Assembly (NCBI RefSeq): GCF_036026595.1
Contig: NZ_JARZFX010000006.1
Coordinates: 62,001-126,000 of the forward strand
Length of the DNA: 64,000 nucleotides
Direction: 5' to 3'
Source: Virgibacillus_P tibetensis
GTDB lineage: Bacteria > Bacillota > Bacilli > Bacillales > Amphibacillaceae
Shown here: one piece after another, positions 43,803 to 51,189 of the stretch
Numbering within the stretch: the stretch's first letter is position 1
Layout of the letters: every line of letters starts with the position of its first letter
Translations under genes and position numbers: made by a program
Notes under the pieces: generated by a model
What the model was told of the DNA's origin: nothing
What the model saw: only the letters and a program-made list of their open reading frames with translations
The model's database searches: none

Positions 43803-44789
43803 ATGATTCTTAAACAACATGACAAATTGTTAGAAGTATTACAATTGGAAGCTCTGGATAATAGATTAGAGATCTTCCATCCCAAAAAGGAACTTGTGCA
43901 ACATGCTTTTAAAATAAAAAAGACGGAAGTTAGAGGTGAGAAAGAGGTAGATTATCCCCTTCATTTTTTAGATGATCAGCACTATATCATTCTTCATAAC
44001 TTAAGGCTGACCGACGAAAGTGGATATTTTCAAATAGATACATTGATCCTCACAAAAAATTTCATACTGATCCTGGAGGTTAAAAATTGGTACGGTACAC
44101 TGTTGTTTTCTGAGGATGGACAAGTGATTCGCATTGGTGACGATCAAAAGGAAGAAGGTTTTCCAGACCCCGTCGTTCAGGCAAGAATACAACAATATCG
44201 TCTCCAAAAGTGGTTAAGAAAATGCGATATACCCATCGTCCCCATTGATTTCTTCGTAGTAATCAGCTTCCCCAGTACTATTATTAAACCCCTCAATCCA
44301 AACAATAAAATCCCCAAAGAAGTTATTCATAACAATCATTTGTTCTTTAGAATTCAGGATTTAGATCAAATATATACACAATCAATTTTAAAAAAGACAG
44401 TACTGATGAATTTAGCTAAAAACTTAATTGACTCACATACACCCCCTAAAGCAGATATATTGAAAAAGTATAGTATAAGTAAAAGTGACCTAATTAAAGG
44501 TGTTATTTGTCCGAAATGCTCTTCAACTCGTATGGTAAGAGAGAAGAGGAAGTGGCTATGTAAAACATGTAATTACACGTCAGTAACTGCACACGCAGGG
44601 GCTCTAAATGAATATAAATTGCTTGTAGGAGATATGATATCCAATCGGGAAACTCGAGAATTTTTGCAGGTAAACTCCCCAGATGTTGCGCGAAGACTAT
44701 TAAAAATGGAAAAGTTCCAATCCGTTGGTAACACAAAAGGCAAGTTGTATAAGCTGCATTTCAGCAATTACCAGGTGAACGCGGAATAA
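43803..44789 (+). CDS. NERD-domain protein with a C-terminal zinc ribbon
   Basis: A 328-residue protein. The nuclease-related domain (about residues 35-170) shows the PD-(D/E)xK-like core QIDTLILTKNFILILEVKNWYG, with the aspartate, glutamate and lysine in expected order. A zinc ribbon follows near residues 235-260 (CPKCSS and CKTC). Such proteins are widespread in Bacillaceae; some are thought to act in DNA processing, but the role is unproved. ATG 43803 is picked by family length. Repeat arrays flank the gene on both sides, and its last codons (YQVNAE and stop) lie inside the first 21-bp unit of the downstream array. Confidence 0.82.
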   Translation: MILKQHDKLLEVLQLEALDNRLEIFHPKKELVQHAFKIKKTEVRGEKEVDYPLHFLDDQHYIILHNLRLTDESGYFQIDTLILTKNFILILEVKNWYGTLLFSEDGQVIRIGDDQKEEGFPDPVVQARIQQYRLQKWLRKCDIPIVPIDFFVVISFPSTIIKPLNPNNKIPKEVIHNNHLFFRIQDLDQIYTQSILKKTVLMNLAKNLIDSHTPPKADILKKYSISKSDLIKGVICPKCSSTRMVREKRKWLCKTCNYTSVTAHAGALNEYKLLVGDMISNRETREFLQVNSPDVARRLLKMEKFQSVGNTKGKLYKLHFSNYQVNAE

Positions 44790-44895
44790 ACGAGCTAAAG
44801 CGCTGAATGAGCACCGGTTACCGTAGGTTGAACAATCCCAAACGCTGAATTAATCTATCGGACGCGGAATAAATGAGGCTGACTGCTGAAATCGA
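44776..44895. repeat. 21-bp-period repeat array, locus E, overlapping the NERD gene end
   Basis: CGC-core units at 44782, 44803, 44843, 44863 and 44884 (TGC), with a decayed unit near 44822; spacing is 20-21 bases. The unit aacgcggaataaa at the start supplies the stop codon of the NERD gene. Confidence 0.82.
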
Positions 44896-45044
44896 AGAGG
44901 CCGTGCTCCCCTTGAAAGGTGGCGACATCTTCGCAAGATGGCGCTCCCCCGCGGCGCCCCTCAATCCCACACAACCGAAATAACTTTGACCTCACCCCGT
45001 GAGTATATTATAATTATACTGTTAATCAGAAAGAGGTGGCCGTG

Positions 45045-46115
45045 ATGTTAGATCGTTTACAATCATTGGAAAATCGATATAATAAATTGAATGAAATGCT
45101 CAGTGACCCTGAAATTATAAATGATACAACTAAATTACGTGATTATTCAAAGGAACAGTCTGGCCTGGAAGATGTTGTGCAGGCTTACCGTGAATATAAA
45201 GAAGTAAGTTCTCAGTTGAAAGATGCTAAAGAAATGCTTGAAGATAGTCTGGATGATGAGATGCATGAGATGGTAAAAGCAGAAATTGCTGAGCTTGTAG
45301 GAAACAAGACTGATCTGGAAGAGAAAATGAAGGTTCTTCTTCTTCCAAAAGATCCGAATGATGATAAGAACGTATTTATGGAGATCCGTGGAGCTGCTGG
45401 TGGTGATGAGGCAGCATTATTTGCTGGTGATTTATACCGTATGTACACCCGTTTTGCTGAAGCGCATGGCTGGAAAACGGAGGTAATGGAAGCACACTCT
45501 ACTGGAGTTGGTGGTTATAAAGAAATCATTTTTATGATAAATGGGAATGGAGCCTATTCGAAATTGAAATATGAAAATGGGGCCCATCGTGTGCAGCGTG
45601 TACCTGAAACAGAATCAGGTGGTAGAATCCATACGTCTACCGCTACAGTGGCAGTACTGGCCGAAGCAGAAGAGGTAGAAATCGATATTCATGAAAAAGA
45701 TATCCGTGTAGATACTTTTGCATCCAGTGGTCCTGGTGGACAAAGTGTTAATACAACTATGTCGGCGGTTCGCCTAACGCATGAACCAACAGGTGTTGTT
45801 GTATCTATTCAGGATGAAAAATCTCAAATTAAAAACAAGGAAAAAGCGATGAAGATTCTCCGTGCGCGTATTTATGATAAAATCCAGCAGGAGACACAAG
45901 CTGAAATTGATGCAGATAGAAAGTCTGCAGTTGGTACAGGGGACCGTTCAGAACGGATCCGCACTTATAATTTCCCGCAAAACCGGGTAACAGATCACCG
46001 TATTGGGTTAACGATTCAGAAGCTGGATCAAATTCTTCAGGGGAAAATGGATGATTTTGTGGATGCCCTGAGTATAGAAGAACAAACGAAGAAGCTTGAA
46101 CAAATAGGTGAATAA
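45045..46115 (+). CDS. prfA: Peptide chain release factor 1
   Basis: A 356-residue class I release factor reading UAA and UAG. It holds the stop-codon recognition block HRVQRVPETESGGRIHTST, with the tripeptide in the PxT form, and the GGQ catalytic loop in FASSGPGGQSVNTT. The start at 45045 follows agaggtgg and agrees with B. subtilis. The methyltransferase gene prmC, whose product modifies the GGQ glutamine, starts one base after the stop codon. Confidence 0.97.
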   Translation: MLDRLQSLENRYNKLNEMLSDPEIINDTTKLRDYSKEQSGLEDVVQAYREYKEVSSQLKDAKEMLEDSLDDEMHEMVKAEIAELVGNKTDLEEKMKVLLLPKDPNDDKNVFMEIRGAAGGDEAALFAGDLYRMYTRFAEAHGWKTEVMEAHSTGVGGYKEIIFMINGNGAYSKLKYENGAHRVQRVPETESGGRIHTSTATVAVLAEAEEVEIDIHEKDIRVDTFASSGPGGQSVNTTMSAVRLTHEPTGVVVSIQDEKSQIKNKEKAMKILRARIYDKIQQETQAEIDADRKSAVGTGDRSERIRTYNFPQNRVTDHRIGLTIQKLDQILQGKMDDFVDALSIEEQTKKLEQIGE

Positions 46116-46116
46116 T

Positions 46117-46977
46117 ATGACAACTACAAAACAATACGAAGTCCTTCAATGGGCTTCTCTTTTTTTAGAAAAACATAATCGGGAAGCACGAGTAGCTGAA
46201 ATTCTCCTTCAGCACTTTTTGGGGGTGTCCCGTACTAACTATTACATGGGAATGCGGGAGGTGATCCCGGAAAGGATTATTATTCCGTATAAAGAAGCAA
46301 TTAGAAAACATGCGGAGACAGGGGTGCCAGTACAACATCTCATTGGGAAGGAATCGTTTTACGGCCGTGAATTTTCCGTCAATGAACATGTACTTGTCCC
46401 AAGACCGGAAACCGAAGAACTTGTTCAGTATGTTATCCAGGCTGTCCAGCAATCAAAGCCAAGCGAACCTGTGAGCCTGGTGGATATTGGTACAGGAAGC
46501 GGTGTGATAGCCATAAGTCTGGCACTTGAACTGCCGAACGCCACGGTTTATGCTACTGACATCTCCGTGCAGGCATTGAGTGTCGCTAAAAATAATGCAG
46601 CAGACCTTCAAGCCGATATCAATTTTCACCAAGGGGATTTTTTACAGCCATTGATCGACAAAAATATTCAAGCAGATGTCGTTGTCTCAAACCCTCCATA
46701 TATTCCAAGAACAGAAGAAATAGCGTTATCAGATACAGTGAAAAATTTCGATCCGGAGCTTGCCCTTTTTGCCGATGATGATGGATTAGCAGCATATAAG
46801 AAAATCATAATCCAATCACAAAAAGTAGTAAAACCGAACACCATCTTAGCTTTTGAAATTGGTCATCAGCAAAGTGAGTCAGTCACTTCATTAATCAAGA
46901 CTGCCTTTCCAAACAGCAGGGTGAAAACAATTCAGGATATTAACGGTAAAGACCGAATTGTAGCAGCAGAGCTTTAA
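46117..46977 (+). CDS. prmC: Release factor glutamine methyltransferase
   Basis: A 286-residue SAM-dependent N5-glutamine methyltransferase acting on the GGQ motif of release factors. The SAM-binding motif is LVDIGTGSGVIAISLALELP, and the catalytic NPPY is seen in VVSNPPYIPR. The N-terminal helical domain carries RPETEELV. ATG 46117 is used with aggtga as the ribosome-binding site, which lies inside the prfA stop region, so the pair is translationally coupled. Confidence 0.95.
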   Translation: MTTTKQYEVLQWASLFLEKHNREARVAEILLQHFLGVSRTNYYMGMREVIPERIIIPYKEAIRKHAETGVPVQHLIGKESFYGREFSVNEHVLVPRPETEELVQYVIQAVQQSKPSEPVSLVDIGTGSGVIAISLALELPNATVYATDISVQALSVAKNNAADLQADINFHQGDFLQPLIDKNIQADVVVSNPPYIPRTEEIALSDTVKNFDPELALFADDDGLAAYKKIIIQSQKVVKPNTILAFEIGHQQSESVTSLIKTAFPNSRVKTIQDINGKDRIVAAEL

Positions 46978-47172
46978 AGGAATAACCGATTTCTTGAGCT
47001 ATCGGGCTGGAAAAGCCTTGCGTTTTTTCCCCCGTAAAAGTTCTAACGTATTGGACTATAATGTAACCCATCCAATTAATTGTGGCTAACTTAAAACTAT
47101 TTTTATAGAATACTAGTTTAAAATCAGAACCGCCTGACTATACTGTTGATAAATCAGTTTGAGGGGGAAGTC

Positions 47173-47766
47173 ATGATGAAGAAACTAGTATTTTTTGCAT
47201 TTATATTTATAATTATTTTTATTACATTTCCTAAACAGGGAATTAGTCAGACGACTGATTCTTTTGAAGAATATCAGGTAATACCGGATGATGCGATTCG
47301 ATTGCGAATCCTTGCAAACAGTGACAATGAGGCTGATCAGGACCTTAAGCGCTTGGTCCGGGATCGTGTGAACGAGGAAATAACAGACTGGGTCGAGCAC
47401 ATTACTGATATTGAAGAGGCTCGTAGATTAATAGAGTTACGTATACCAGAGATCGAAGCTATTGTGGAAGCTGTGATTAAAGAAGAAGGAAATGATAATG
47501 AGGTTGGAATTGAATATGACCGTAATGTCGCATTTCCAACCAAGCTGTATGGCTCATTTTTATACCCGGCTGGAGAGTACGAGGCAGTCTTAATTACAAT
47601 TGGTGAAGGCAAAGGCGCCAATTGGTGGTGTGTATTGTTCCCGCCTTTATGTTTCCTGGATTTCTCCAACGGAACAAGTGTAGCTGCTGTAGATACAGAA
47701 GAAGTTGAAGAAGAGGAATCAGCAGAGGTGAAGTTTTTTCTTTTTGAATGGTTTGGTTGGTCATAA
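47173..47766 (+). CDS. spoIIR: Stage II sporulation protein R (SpoIIR)
   Basis: A 197-residue secreted signalling protein made in the forespore; it crosses to the intermembrane space to trigger SpoIIGA processing of pro-sigma-E. There is an N-terminal signal helix (residues 3-22, LVFFAFIFIIIFITFP), then the family core DDAIRLRILANSDNEADQDLKRLVRD and GSFLYPAGEYEAVLITIGEGKGANWWCVLFPPLCFLD. The start follows gagggggaag. I could not identify a convincing sigma-F promoter. The C-terminus is a little shorter than in B. subtilis. Confidence 0.93.
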   Translation: MMKKLVFFAFIFIIIFITFPKQGISQTTDSFEEYQVIPDDAIRLRILANSDNEADQDLKRLVRDRVNEEITDWVEHITDIEEARRLIELRIPEIEAIVEAVIKEEGNDNEVGIEYDRNVAFPTKLYGSFLYPAGEYEAVLITIGEGKGANWWCVLFPPLCFLDFSNGTSVAAVDTEEVEEEESAEVKFFLFEWFGWS

Positions 47767-47836
47767 ACTCTTAAATAAATGCATAGAATAAAGTAATAGA
47801 AGGTAACCTACTAAAATAATAATAGAGGTGAATAAA

Positions 47837-48238
47837 ATGAAGCTGATTCCGGCAATCCAAGCTACAGAAGAACAGATCAATTCTTTCTTAAAGAACAACG
47901 ATAATGTTAATAAACATAGCCTGATTGAAAAAGGATACGTAGTTGAAATTAATCAAAAGATAGAGGGTTGTTTTATTTTAGAAGCAATGGAAGAAGGAGT
48001 GTACTGGTTAAAGCAGCTTTATATCACAAAATCAGAAGCGGCTAAGCTGCCAATTTTATTAGAATCAATACTGACCTTAGCCAAACAGCAGCAAGCTAAA
48101 CTAATCTATGTGCACAGTCATCAACCCGTAGTGGATATTTTATTGGAAGCGCTGCAATTTCATCCACAGAAAGAAAGAGTTTTCGTGGATAAGTACGATG
48201 TGAACGAAGGTAGTTGGTGGTCTTACAGCGTTTCATAG
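47837..48238 (+). CDS. YwlB-position protein, possibly GNAT-like
   Basis: A 133-residue protein at the place of ywlB in B. subtilis (between spoIIR and tsaC). The pattern KGYVVEINQKIEGCFILEAMEEGVYWLKQLYITKSEAAKLPILLESIL is like the beta-strands and first helix of a GNAT acetyltransferase, but the acetyl-CoA loop (Q/RxxGxG/A) is not evident, so activity is doubtful. ATG 47837 follows agaggtg. The DnaA-box cluster begins 13 bases after its stop. Confidence 0.6.
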   Translation: MKLIPAIQATEEQINSFLKNNDNVNKHSLIEKGYVVEINQKIEGCFILEAMEEGVYWLKQLYITKSEAAKLPILLESILTLAKQQQAKLIYVHSHQPVVDILLEALQFHPQKERVFVDKYDVNEGSWWSYSVS

Positions 48239-48250
48239 TAGATATGCACA

Positions 48251-48380
48251 TTATCCACAATCGATTGTTAGTAACTTGTTGGGGAATTGTTAATAAAATA
48301 ATTTTCCTGTGTGTAAGTCTTTTGTTCTGTCTTGTTAATTACGTTAAATCAATAAGTCCCTGTGGATAAGGTTATCCACA
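48251..48380. promoter_or_regulatory. DnaA-box cluster upstream of tsaC
   Basis: Three perfect DnaA boxes (TTATCCACA): 48251-48259 on plus, 48361-48369 on minus and 48372-48380 on plus. The last two face each other and form the core of a 16-bp perfect inverted repeat (48354-48369 / 48372-48387). A two-mismatch box (TTACACACA, minus) is at 48308-48316. B. subtilis also has a DnaA-bound region upstream of ywlC (tsaC). Confidence 0.8.
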
Positions 48381-48387
48381 GGGACTT
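48354..48387. terminator. Perfect 16-bp inverted repeat, possible terminator
   Basis: aagtccctgtggataa / ttatccacagggactt with two bases between. Only a short T-tract follows, and the loop is too small for an ideal RNA hairpin, so a role as paired DnaA sites fits better than termination. Confidence 0.4.
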
Positions 48388-48423
48388 TGTGCAGAGAAAA
48401 GAAATTTTTTGGCTGAATTCACC

Positions 48424-48481
48424 CGCGATGCGTGGGCGCAGTCCGTACGTCCCTAAACGGGCACTTGCGCCTTTGTTCTTG
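48424..48481. repeat. Dispersed GC-rich intergenic repeat (inverted copy)
   Basis: gcgcagtccgtacgtccctaa ... gcgcctttgttctt is the reverse complement of the block at 5622-5660. Confidence 0.65.
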
Positions 48482-48550
48482 TACGCAATTTTTGCGAAAT
48501 ACGCACCATTCTACTACTATAATTATATAAGGTAGAAAAGAGGTACTGCA

Positions 48551-49582
48551 ATGATGGATACAAAACACTGGAATCTAACGAATACGGATAAGACATATAG
48601 TAAGCAGGCAATGCAAGAAGCAGCAGAGCTGTTAAAGAATGGGTATACTGTAGCCTTCCCAACAGAAACTGTTTACGGTTTGGGAGCTGATGCAACAAAT
48701 GAAGCAGCAGTTGCTGGAATTTTTCAAGCAAAAGGTCGTCCACAGGATAATCCACTAATCGCCCATGTAGCCAATAAACAGCAGCTGATACAGCTGGTAA
48801 TGGAGTTATCCCCATATGTGGAAAACTTAATTGATGCCTTTACACCAGGACCATTAACATTCGTCCTTCCAAGTAATGGAACTTGTGCACGAAATGTTAC
48901 AGCTGGATTATCAACTATAGCAGTTAGAATCCCTGATCATCCAGTTGCGCAGCAGTTATTAACAAATTGTGCTATTCCGATAGCTGCACCGAGCGCTAAT
49001 ATCTCTGGAAAACCAAGCCCAACAGTAGCAGGTCACGTATGGAATGATTTAAATGGAAGAATTGCGGGCATATTGGACGGCGGTCCTACTGGTGTTGGAC
49101 TGGAATCAACTGTAATAGATTGTACACAGGAAATCCCAGTTATTCTCCGCCCGGGCGGTGTAACCAAAGAACAGTTGGAAGAGGTGGTTGGAACTGTAAT
49201 GATGGATCCAGCCTTGGCCGACCAGAAGGAACAACCGAAATCCCCAGGGATGAAATATACACATTATTCACCGGAAGTACCCTTGTGGTTGGTGGACGGT
49301 TCAGCTCAAGGAATTCAGGAAATGATTAATCAAGAACAGAAGCGCGGCCTCCGTATTGGTATCCTGGCAAGTGTGAAAACAGCGCGGGTTCTTAAAGCAG
49401 ATGAAATCATACCGCTTGGAGAAACAATGAGGGAAATAGCTGCCAATCTGTACGAAGCATTACGAACCTTCAAGCAAGGTGAAGTAGATATTATTATATG
49501 TGAAGCATTCCCAGAAGAAGGTATCGGACAAGCTGTAATGAATCGACTGAAAAAAGCTGCAAGCACCCATTTGACACTTTAA
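48551..49582 (+). CDS. tsaC: L-threonylcarbamoyladenylate synthase (Sua5/YwlC)
   Basis: A 343-residue Sua5-type enzyme making threonylcarbamoyl-AMP for the t6A37 modification of ANN-decoding tRNAs. The YrdC domain (residues about 20-205) has the KxR-type binding segments AFPTETVYGLGADATN and FQAKGRPQDNPLIAHV, then IPDHPVAQQLL and APSANISGKPSPT. The C-terminal Sua5 domain starts near SPGMKYTHYSPEVPL. Start at 48551 (ATGATG) follows agaggtac; the second ATG is equally possible. Upstream lies the DnaA-box cluster. Confidence 0.95.
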   Translation: MMDTKHWNLTNTDKTYSKQAMQEAAELLKNGYTVAFPTETVYGLGADATNEAAVAGIFQAKGRPQDNPLIAHVANKQQLIQLVMELSPYVENLIDAFTPGPLTFVLPSNGTCARNVTAGLSTIAVRIPDHPVAQQLLTNCAIPIAAPSANISGKPSPTVAGHVWNDLNGRIAGILDGGPTGVGLESTVIDCTQEIPVILRPGGVTKEQLEEVVGTVMMDPALADQKEQPKSPGMKYTHYSPEVPLWLVDGSAQGIQEMINQEQKRGLRIGILASVKTARVLKADEIIPLGETMREIAANLYEALRTFKQGEVDIIICEAFPEEGIGQAVMNRLKKAASTHLTL

Positions 49583-49617
49583 TTTAATAAAGCTGAAAAC
49601 AGGTATTCATATTCATT

Positions 49618-49652
49618 CCCGGACAGGCATATATTCTATAAGCATGTCCGGG
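49618..49652 (+). promoter_or_regulatory. Hairpin overlapping the mntP ribosome-binding site
   Basis: cccggaca (49618-49625) pairs with tgtccggg (49645-49652). The right arm runs into ggggaggg, the Shine-Dalgarno sequence of mntP, so folding would partly hide it. Confidence 0.5.
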
Positions 49653-49663
49653 GAGGGTGATGG

Positions 49664-50215
49664 ATGTCTGGTTATGTTGGTGAATTTATATCATTATTAT
49701 TTTTGGCAATTGCTCTTGGGCTGGATGCCTTTTCTGTAAGTCTTGGGTTAGGGATGCAACGAATGCGCTTGAAGCGCGTTGCGATTATCGGTCTTACCAT
49801 TGGCTTATTTCATTTAATTATGCCGTTTATTGGGATAGTTTTAGGACAGGTCATTTCAGGCAAGATTGGTCATCTCACAACATTAGTAGGTGGCATGCTA
49901 TTAATTGGAATTGGATCCCAAATGCTCTTTTCCTCGTTTAATTACAAATCCATGAAAATAATTCAGCCAATCGGAGCCGGGTTATTCTTATTGGCTTTCA
50001 GTGTAAGTATCGATGGGTTCTCTGTTGGCTTGGGATTAGGAATCTCCGGGGTAAAAACAGCCCTTGCTTTATTTTTGTTTGCTGTAGTAAGTACCCTTCT
50101 GGCATGGGCTGGTATGTTTATCGGAAGAAAAGTACATGGCTTATTAGGGGCATACAGTGAAATTCTGGGTGGCAGCATTTTAATAGCCTTTGGTCTGACA
50201 ATTGTATTTGGATGA
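49664..50215 (+). CDS. mntP: Manganese efflux pump MntP
   Basis: A 183-residue membrane protein with six hydrophobic helices. The two diagnostic acidic motifs of the MntP family are visible as ALGLDAFSVSLGLG and SVSIDGFSVGLGLG. It exports Mn2+; B. subtilis has it at the same site as YwlD. The gap to tsaC is 81 bases and contains a hairpin that overlaps the ribosome-binding site. A yybP-ykoY manganese riboswitch does not fit in that space. Confidence 0.9.
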   Translation: MSGYVGEFISLLFLAIALGLDAFSVSLGLGMQRMRLKRVAIIGLTIGLFHLIMPFIGIVLGQVISGKIGHLTTLVGGMLLIGIGSQMLFSSFNYKSMKIIQPIGAGLFLLAFSVSIDGFSVGLGLGISGVKTALALFLFAVVSTLLAWAGMFIGRKVHGLLGAYSEILGGSILIAFGLTIVFG

Positions 50216-50232
50216 TAAGGCAGCTTCACATG

Positions 50233-50272
50233 AAAAGTGATTTCCCTTTCACAGAGAAAATCACTTTTTTTT
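50233..50272 (+). terminator. Terminator of tsaC-mntP
   Basis: aaaagtgattt (50233-50243) pairs with aaatcactttt (50258-50268), followed by a T-run. Confidence 0.88.
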
Positions 50273-50398
50273 ATGCTGGAAGGCAGCCTTATTTTATTTC
50301 GAAAACAACCTTTATTCAGGGGAACGAGAAGACTCGAAGTATTTTATAAAAGATAAGATTCTCATGTCACAGTGGAAGAACTACAAACTACGCCGCTA

Positions 50399-50475
50399 CA
50401 AAGTGGCAACGTCGACCCACCCGCGATGTGTGAGGGCAGTGCATACGGTGATAAACAGGCGCCCCGCACTTTTGT
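50399..50475. repeat. Dispersed GC-rich intergenic repeat fragment
   Basis: cacccgcgatgtgtgaggg ... gtgataaacaggcgccccgc resembles blocks at 48419-48481 and 14883-14935. No gene is seen in the spacer 50216-50569. Confidence 0.55.
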
Positions 50476-50509
50476 TAGAGAAGAGTGCCGTTAAATCAGA
50501 CTAATTAAT

Positions 50510-50539
50510 CTGACAATGTTCTGCATTATATGATATATT
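50510..50539 (+). promoter_or_regulatory. Promoter of ywlE
   Basis: CTGACA (50510-50515), 18 bases, TATATT (50534-50539); 31 bases upstream of the start codon. Confidence 0.55.
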
Positions 50540-50569
50540 TGAGTAGAGATTAATATTGGAGGTACACCG

Positions 50570-51175
50570 ATGAAGATTTTGTTTATCTGTACGGGAAATA
50601 CGTGTCGAAGCCCAATGGCTGAAGCATTAGTTGTAAATAAAATACCTGATGTGGAGGTGAAGTCCGCAGGGATATTTGCTGGAGAAAATCAGCGGGCTAA
50701 TAAACATACTATAGAGGTATTAAAGCAGCGCCAGATTCGAATGAATCACAAGTCTCAGCCGGTGACTGATACATTGTTGCATTGGGCAGATATCGTTTTA
50801 ACCATGACTACACAGCATAAACAATCGCTGATTATGGAATACCCGAATTTTCAGGAGAAATACTTCACGCTGAAGGAATATGTTTCCGACGCTGATAAAA
50901 AGGTATGGGATGAATTAAAACAGACCTATGCCAATTATGAAGAAAAAAGATCACTATTTATCCAGGAGAACCAACACAAGCTTGATAGTAACCGTCTGGA
51001 CAAGGAACTCAAAGAATATATGAAGGAGGACCTGGAAAAGATTAAGCGACTGGAGGCAAATCTGATTAACTATGATATATCAGATCCATTTGGTGGTGAC
51101 CTGAGAATATACAAGGAAACGCTTGATGAAATGGAAAAGTACGTTGATTTATTACAAAGTAAAATAAATGAATAA
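50570..51175 (+). CDS. ywlE: Protein arginine phosphatase YwlE with an extended helical insertion
   Basis: A 201-residue low-molecular-weight phosphatase. The P-loop FICTGNTCRSPMAEAL has the threonine after Asn that marks arginine phosphatases, which counteract McsB-type arginine phosphorylation. The general acid loop is DPFGG, near residue 171. B. subtilis YwlE has about 150 residues; here some 58 extra residues, highly charged and helical (KVWDELKQTYANYEEKRS ... LEKIKRLEANLINY), sit between FTLKEYV and DPFGG. The ribosome-binding site is ttggaggt. A chemoreceptor gene follows 14 bases downstream. Confidence 0.9.
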   Translation: MKILFICTGNTCRSPMAEALVVNKIPDVEVKSAGIFAGENQRANKHTIEVLKQRQIRMNHKSQPVTDTLLHWADIVLTMTTQHKQSLIMEYPNFQEKYFTLKEYVSDADKKVWDELKQTYANYEEKRSLFIQENQHKLDSNRLDKELKEYMKEDLEKIKRLEANLINYDISDPFGGDLRIYKETLDEMEKYVDLLQSKINE

Positions 51176-51189
51176 TCGGAGGAAAGGGA

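Noticed and set aside
43023..43885. Minus-strand open frames with repeated GFSDNC-type peptides
   Set aside because: Products of the 21-bp repeats; no credible start sites, and they run into the NERD gene.
49583..49663. yybP-ykoY manganese riboswitch before mntP
   Set aside because: The gap is only 81 bases and lacks the conserved loops; only a simple hairpin is present.
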